Assembly (NCBI RefSeq): GCF_005886345.1
Contig: NZ_PNEC01000066.1
Location: forward strand, 1 to 37,226
Source of the DNA: Pseudoalteromonas phenolica
Lineage (GTDB): Bacteria; Pseudomonadota; Gammaproteobacteria; Enterobacterales; Alteromonadaceae
DNA length: 37,226 bases
Reading direction: 5' to 3'
In this document: positions 33,018-37,226 of the stretch, piece after piece
How positions within the stretch are numbered: the stretch's first letter is position 1
How the letters are laid out: each line of letters begins with the position of its first letter
Notes under the pieces: model-generated
Database searches by the model: none
Seen by the model: only the letters and a program-made list of their open reading frames with translations
What the model was told of the DNA's origin: nothing
Translations under genes and position numbers: made by a program

Positions 33018-33710
33018 ATGAATAAAAGCTACATCACTAACATAATCGCATGCTTACTGGTACTAACCGGCTATTTTTACTCTCAGCCGATTTTATTTTC
33101 AGTTGGTATATTTGCATTATCTGGTGCAATGACAAACCTTATCGCAATCCATATGTTGTTTGAAAAAGTCCCATTTTTATATGGTAGCGGTGTGATCACG
33201 CTTAAATTTAAAGAATTCAAAGCCTCTATACGCTCACTTATTCTTGAACAATTCTTTAATAAAGAAAAAATTGAATCGGTACTAGACAGCAAAGGTGACG
33301 TGGATCTCAAACCTGTTATTGAGAAGGTAGATTTAAGTCCGGCATTCGATAAGTTGATCACTGTGATTGAAGGGTCTCAATTTGGACCAATGCTAGGTAT
33401 GTTCGGTGGTAAGGAAGCCTTAGAGCCAATGCGGGAGTCATTCACTGAGAAGATGCAAGGGGCGATTATAGAAATTACCGAAGAGGAAAAGTTTAAGCAG
33501 CTACTAAAAGACGAATTATTTAGCCATGGCGGTTCGGATAAAATATTTTCAACCATTGAAAAAGCGGTGGATGGCAGGCTTGCTGAATTAACACCTGTGA
33601 TGGTGAAAGACATTATTCAAAATATGATCAGAACTCATTTGGGTTGGTTAGTTGTTTGGGGCGGAGTTTTTGGTGGTCTATTCGGTCTCATCGCAGCCAT
33701 AATCAAATAG
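33018..33710 (+). CDS. DUF445-family membrane protein
   Basis: This 230-residue protein has two N-terminal membrane helices (about residues 5-45, 'IIACLLVLTGYFYSQPILFSVGIFALSGAM'), the family motif 'TNLIAIHMLFEKVPFLYGSGVI', a long soluble helical region and one C-terminal membrane helix ('LGWLVVWGGVFGGLFGLIAAII'). This is the DUF445 layout: an inner-membrane protein of unknown function that resembles YheB-like proteins. The ATG follows GGGAGGA, a strong ribosome binding site. The gene stands alone and ends at a strong terminator. Confidence 0.85.
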   Translation: MNKSYITNIIACLLVLTGYFYSQPILFSVGIFALSGAMTNLIAIHMLFEKVPFLYGSGVITLKFKEFKASIRSLILEQFFNKEKIESVLDSKGDVDLKPVIEKVDLSPAFDKLITVIEGSQFGPMLGMFGGKEALEPMRESFTEKMQGAIIEITEEEKFKQLLKDELFSHGGSDKIFSTIEKAVDGRLAELTPVMVKDIIQNMIRTHLGWLVVWGGVFGGLFGLIAAIIK

Positions 33711-33721
33711 CACTAATACAG

Positions 33722-33751
33722 AATGCGTCAAATATTGAGATTTGACGCATT
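33722..33751. terminator. Terminator between DUF445 and the convergent small gene
   Basis: AATGCGTCAAAT (33722-33733) and ATTTGACGCATT (33740-33751) form a perfect 12-bp stem with a 6-base loop. It lies 12 bases after the DUF445 stop and 32 bases beyond the convergent small gene's stop. Confidence 0.8.
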
Positions 33752-33782
33752 ATTGTCATACAACATAATAACTAAGCCTAAA

Positions 33783-34145
33783 TTACTTTGAACCTGATAC
33801 CACTAAAACATCAGTATTTCGTTGAGCTGAAAGGTCTCTAATAGTAGTGCTAGTATTCAGGTCAATATTTAAATGTTTAGCGCTGTTAGTTAGTGCATAA
33901 GTTGCAGCAAATTTTTCAACAGTTAAGTCATTACACATTAATTTTTCTGTCATAACATGTTTATTAACTCGTAGTTTTTGCATTGTGTTGCGAAGACTTG
34001 TTTTATTGTCTTTCGCGACAGCCATACAAAGCTGAGTACCAATTGTATTGTCTGCTGCTGTGAACTCCGTAGCGTTTGCATTAGCTGCAAATGTTGAAGT
34101 CGCTAAAATTAAAGTTGCACCTAATGTAGTTAAAGTATTCATCAT
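33783..34145 (-). CDS. Small exported DUF3718-like protein
   Basis: This 120-residue protein has a signal peptide (about residues 1-25, 'TLGATLILATSTFAANANA'). The mature part has two cysteines, 'GTQLCMAVAKDN' and 'KLMCNDLTVEKFAATYAL', which probably form one disulfide. This C-x(about 33)-CN-x-FA pattern is that of DUF3718, a periplasmic family of unknown function. GGAGC precedes the ATGATG start. It stands alone and converges on DUF445 across a terminator. Confidence 0.65.
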   Translation of the reverse strand: MMNTLTTLGATLILATSTFAANANATEFTAADNTIGTQLCMAVAKDNKTSLRNTMQKLRVNKHVMTEKLMCNDLTVEKFAATYALTNSAKHLNIDLNTSTTIRDLSAQRNTDVLVVSGSK

Positions 34146-34582
34146 TTTGCTCCATGTGTTTATGAGATACAGTTTTAGTATTGCCTGTTCTTATTGAGAA
34201 TGCTGTAAAACAAAATCGACAGAATGTAATGAAATGTGTTTTATATTTCACTCTAATTAACTTGTTGTTTTATAATGGTCTTTTCTCTTTGTTTGTAACA
34301 TTTGAGAAGAAAATAATTTAATAAATTTTATTGTTAACACTCCATTTTCATTATTTGTACCTTATATTATCTGAAAGTCTTTATTTGCAACTCGATATGG
34401 CAAAATGTGTCATTTACGACATACTTTTAGGCAATTCTTACAACTGACTTTTTAAACCTTTTTAATTTAATCTAGGAGTGGGCCGTAAAAATGTAATATT
34501 TCATCGTAAATCATTGCAGTGACACTTACACACGTCGTAACCTATTAATGACAAACTAAAATCAACAAACTGAGATAACTTT
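34146..34582. other. Non-coding region upstream of the amidohydrolase pair
   Basis: This 437-base region between divergent genes is AT-rich with no ORF of substance and no clear inverted repeat. It must contain the promoters of both flanking genes; I could not find -35/-10 pairs strong enough to name. Confidence 0.4.
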
Positions 34583-35965
34583 ATGCAAAAATTTGCAATG
34601 TCTACGGTTGTACTTGCACTTGCTGCAGCTTTATCTGGATGTCAAGATAAAGGCCCGCAAAAAGAGTTTGTATCAATCGAAAAAAATCCATATCCGAGTA
34701 CTTATAAGCCAGTATCTAATAAATCAGTGTTAATTACTGATGCCACTGTACTGACAGGCACGGGTGAGCGTTTAGAAAGTGCTGATGTATATATTGTTGA
34801 CGGTAAAATTCAACAAGTAGGTAAAGACTTAGCTGTTCAGGCTGATACTACAGTAAATGCAGCTGGTAAATGGGTAACACCTGGTATCATAGATGTTCAC
34901 TCGCACCTTGGCGCATACCCAAGCCCATCGGTTGAGTCACACCAAGATGGTAATGAAATGATCAGCCCGAACACTGCTGAAGTGTGGGTTGAGCACTCGG
35001 TATGGCCGCAAGATCCTGGTTTCAACCGTGCTCGTGAAGGCGGTATTACTACGCTACAAATCTTACCAGGTTCAGCTAACTTATTTGGTGGTCGTGCAGT
35101 AACACTTAAAAATGTGCCAGCACATACCATGCAGGCAATGAAATTCCCTGATGCACCATACGGTCTAAAAATGGCATGTGGTGAAAACCCGAAACGCGTT
35201 TATGGCCGTAAAGGCGTTGCGCCATATACTCGTATGGGTAACATGGCAGGCTACCGTCAAGCTTGGATTGAAGCAACTGAATATAAAGCCGCTTGGGAAC
35301 AATATGAAGCAGCTTATAAAGCAGGTTTGAACCCAACAGCGCCAGAACGTGATATTAAGTACGATACGTTACGTGGTGTATTAGACGGTGAAATTCTGAT
35401 CCATAACCACTGTTATAAAGCAGAAGAAATGGCGATGATGATCGACCTATCTAAAGAGTTTGGTTATCACGCTGGTACTTTCCACCACGGTATTGAAGCT
35501 TATAAAGTTGCAGACTTATTAGCTGAAAACGGTAACTGTGCAGCGCTTTGGCCAGATTGGTGGGGCTTCAAGATGGAAGCGTATGACATGGTTCAAGAAA
35601 ACGTTGCTATCGTTGATGCAGTTAAGAACTCATGTGCTGTTGTTCATTCAGATTCAGACACGACAATTCAGCGTCTAAACCAAGAAGCTGCAAAAATCAT
35701 GTACACAGCGAACCAAAATGGTTTCAACCTAACTGAAGAACATGCAATTAAGTGGATCACTTACAATGCAGCTAAATCACTAGGTGTTGCAGATAAAACA
35801 GGTTCACTTGAAGCGGGCAAACAGGCTGATGTTGTAATTTGGGATAAAAACCCGTTCAGCGTTTATAGTAAAGCACAAGAAGTTTACGTTGATGGTGCAA
35901 AAGTATATGACCGCAACGACGAAAAGTATCAAGCAGTCAGTGACTTTATGTTAGGTCAGCGATAG
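34583..35965 (+). CDS. Exported amidohydrolase-family lipoprotein
   Basis: This 460-residue protein has a lipoprotein signal (lipobox 'LSGC', Cys20) and a cyclic-amidohydrolase fold. The first metal ligands are in 'TPGIIDVHSHLGAYPSP' (His-x-His, near residue 105). Later histidines occur in 'ILIHNHCYKAEEM' and 'YHAGTFHHGIEAYKVA', and the catalytic Asp in 'VVHSDSDT'. The C-terminus 'GSLEAGKQADVVIWDKNPFSVY' is typical of imidazolonepropionase-like amidohydrolases. It should hydrolyse an amide, lactam or imide at the cell envelope; the substrate is unknown. The next gene starts 9 bases later with AGGAGT between, so the two form an operon. Confidence 0.85.
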   Translation: MQKFAMSTVVLALAAALSGCQDKGPQKEFVSIEKNPYPSTYKPVSNKSVLITDATVLTGTGERLESADVYIVDGKIQQVGKDLAVQADTTVNAAGKWVTPGIIDVHSHLGAYPSPSVESHQDGNEMISPNTAEVWVEHSVWPQDPGFNRAREGGITTLQILPGSANLFGGRAVTLKNVPAHTMQAMKFPDAPYGLKMACGENPKRVYGRKGVAPYTRMGNMAGYRQAWIEATEYKAAWEQYEAAYKAGLNPTAPERDIKYDTLRGVLDGEILIHNHCYKAEEMAMMIDLSKEFGYHAGTFHHGIEAYKVADLLAENGNCAALWPDWWGFKMEAYDMVQENVAIVDAVKNSCAVVHSDSDTTIQRLNQEAAKIMYTANQNGFNLTEEHAIKWITYNAAKSLGVADKTGSLEAGKQADVVIWDKNPFSVYSKAQEVYVDGAKVYDRNDEKYQAVSDFMLGQR

Positions 35966-35974
35966 GAGTAAAGC

Positions 35975-37213
35975 ATGAAAAAGTTTAATTTATCTTTAGT
36001 AACGGGTGCTTTACTTGCGAGCTCTGCAGCATTTGCACAAGTTACGGCAATTACCAATGCCACAGTTCATACTATGACTGACAAAGGTGTACTTAAAGAC
36101 GCCACAGTACTAATCGAAGACGGTAAAATCATTGCGATTAACCCATCATCAGTTTCAGCAGACGTAACTATCGATGCGCAAGACAAAATCTTAACGCCGG
36201 GATTCATTGGTTCAATGAATCAAGTGGGTCTAGTTGAAGTGGGTGCCGTTTCGCGCTCAAACGATGGCTATGACAAGAAAGCGAGTGCAATGTTTGATGC
36301 AAGCACAGCATTCAACCCTCGCTCTTCGTTAATTCCATATGCGCGTAAAGGTGGTTTAACACAAAATGTGGTTGTGCCACGTGGTGGTGAGAGTATTTTC
36401 TCAGGTTTAAGCTTTGTAACAGATCTAAGCGGCGACTTTGAAAGTGTGACTGCAACAGAAACAGCCTTGATTGTGCGTTTAGGTGCAAAGAGCGGCGGTT
36501 CTCGAGCAGTGTCTTTAAAGCAGCTGGTTGACAAACTTGAAGGTCAACAGAAGAAACTAGCTAAGAAAGACAAAAAAGAAGATAAGAAAGACGAGCCTAG
36601 TAAAGAAGAACAGGTACTAGCAAAAGTACTAAAAGGCGAACTTCCTGTGATCACTAAGGTGTCTCGTGCATCAGATATTTTAGAGTTATTAAAGGTTAAA
36701 AAGCAATTTGGCTTAAATTTAGTACTTTGGAATGCAGAAGATGCGCCTTTAGTTAAAGTTCAGATCTCTGAAAGCAAAACGCCTGTTATCTTAAGTGCAG
36801 TTAGCAATCTTCCTAGTGACTTTGATTCGCTTCACGCAAGTCTAGAAACGGCAGGTGAGCTAGAAAAAGCGGGTGTTAAAGTTCTTTTAGCTGTGGGTTC
36901 AGACTCCAGCCATAATGTCTATCAGCTACGTTTTGATGCGGGTATTGCTGTTTCAAATGGTATGAGCCATGACGGTGCATTAAAAGCAGTAACAAGCAAT
37001 ATTGCAGATGTATTTGGTCTTGATGCAGGTAAAGTAGCGAAAGGTCAACGTGCTGACTTAGTACTTTGGAGTGCAGATCCATTTGAATTCAGTACAAGTA
37101 TTGAATCAATGTGGATCAACGGTGAAAAAGTGAATACAAATGATTCACGCCACGACAAGTTACGTGACCGTTATAATACGCCTTCAGATATGCCGCGAGC
37201 ATACACTAAGTAA
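35975..37213 (+). CDS. Amidohydrolase-like exported protein without metal-binding HxH
   Basis: This 412-residue protein has a signal peptide (about residues 1-21, 'LVTGALLASSAAFAQ'). It shares the amidohydrolase fold with its neighbour ('VLIEDGKIIAINPSSV', and 'GSDSSHNVYQLRFDAGIAV' to 'GQRADLVLWSADPFEFSTS' at the C-terminus). Where its neighbour has VHSHLG, this protein reads 'TPGFIGSMNQVGLVEVG', so both His ligands of the first metal site are missing. A Lys-rich, hydrophilic stretch (about residues 190-210) interrupts the barrel. It is probably a non-catalytic or differently catalytic partner of the upstream enzyme. The gene ends 13 bases before the window edge and is complete. Confidence 0.8.
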   Translation: MKKFNLSLVTGALLASSAAFAQVTAITNATVHTMTDKGVLKDATVLIEDGKIIAINPSSVSADVTIDAQDKILTPGFIGSMNQVGLVEVGAVSRSNDGYDKKASAMFDASTAFNPRSSLIPYARKGGLTQNVVVPRGGESIFSGLSFVTDLSGDFESVTATETALIVRLGAKSGGSRAVSLKQLVDKLEGQQKKLAKKDKKEDKKDEPSKEEQVLAKVLKGELPVITKVSRASDILELLKVKKQFGLNLVLWNAEDAPLVKVQISESKTPVILSAVSNLPSDFDSLHASLETAGELEKAGVKVLLAVGSDSSHNVYQLRFDAGIAVSNGMSHDGALKAVTSNIADVFGLDAGKVAKGQRADLVLWSADPFEFSTSIESMWINGEKVNTNDSRHDKLRDRYNTPSDMPRAYTK

Positions 37214-37226
37214 CCTGAGCTGCGCA

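Noticed and set aside
1..37226. CRISPR array
   Set aside because: No direct repeats with regular unique spacers were seen on either strand.

Overview
The window looks like chromosomal DNA of a marine gammaproteobacterium, most likely Pseudoalteromonas or a close relative. This is inferred from AT-rich composition, a chromosomal-integron-like cassette stretch, a secreted-type FAD amino-acid oxidase, a mdtK/norM-like MATE gene divergent from riboflavin synthase, and several gammaproteobacterial families of unknown function (DUF2987, DUF3080, DUF3718, DUF445). No species-level marker such as rRNA is present. All family names come from reading the proteins, not from a search.

Layout. (1) 1-3630 is accessory DNA: the end of an integron cassette array (attC end at 13-22, a good attC at 495-590, two degenerate attC-like sites after it) with a SUKH-like gene, a zinc-ribbon membrane protein and a small immunity-like protein. 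Two orphan genes and repeat-rich non-coding DNA follow; no integrase is in the window. (2) 3630-5570 is a FAD amino-acid/monoamine oxidase. (3) 5980-7450 holds a truncated ORF and a frameshifted IS110-family element. (4) 7710-9268 is a two-gene operon for a short PstS-like periplasmic protein and an outer-membrane barrel. (5) 9898-12618 is a lipoprotein S41 peptidase divergent from a membrane-anchored AraC regulator. (6) 12687-15688 is a dGTPase divergent from Bax-DUF2987. (7) 15896-18003 is an AraC regulator and azlCD, with a shared upstream motif that may be the regulator's operator. (8) 18112-25658, all on the minus strand, is asparagine synthase B, a 5-oxoproline cluster (pxpB-pxpC-DUF969-DUF979-pcp, no pxpA) and a signal-peptide leucyl aminopeptidase. 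(9) 25819-28291 is an MsrA-thioredoxin-MsrB fusion and a GAF-GGDEF cyclase. (10) 28317-28487 is two identical tRNA-Val(GAC) genes with a strong promoter. (11) 28590-34145 is a DUF3080 lipoprotein and MATE pump, riboflavin synthase, a CPXCG protein, a fructosamine-kinase-like protein, DUF445 and a DUF3718-like protein. (12) 34583-37213 is a pair of exported amidohydrolase-fold proteins, the second lacking the usual metal-binding His-x-His.

No wholly new system is proven. The points most worth following are the azlCD/AraC motif pair, the pxpA-less 5-oxoproline cluster, the MsrA-Trx-MsrB order, the Asp-to-His change in the fructosamine-kinase-like protein, the amidohydrolase/pseudo-amidohydrolase pair, the orphan PstS-like/porin operon and the immunity-like cassettes.
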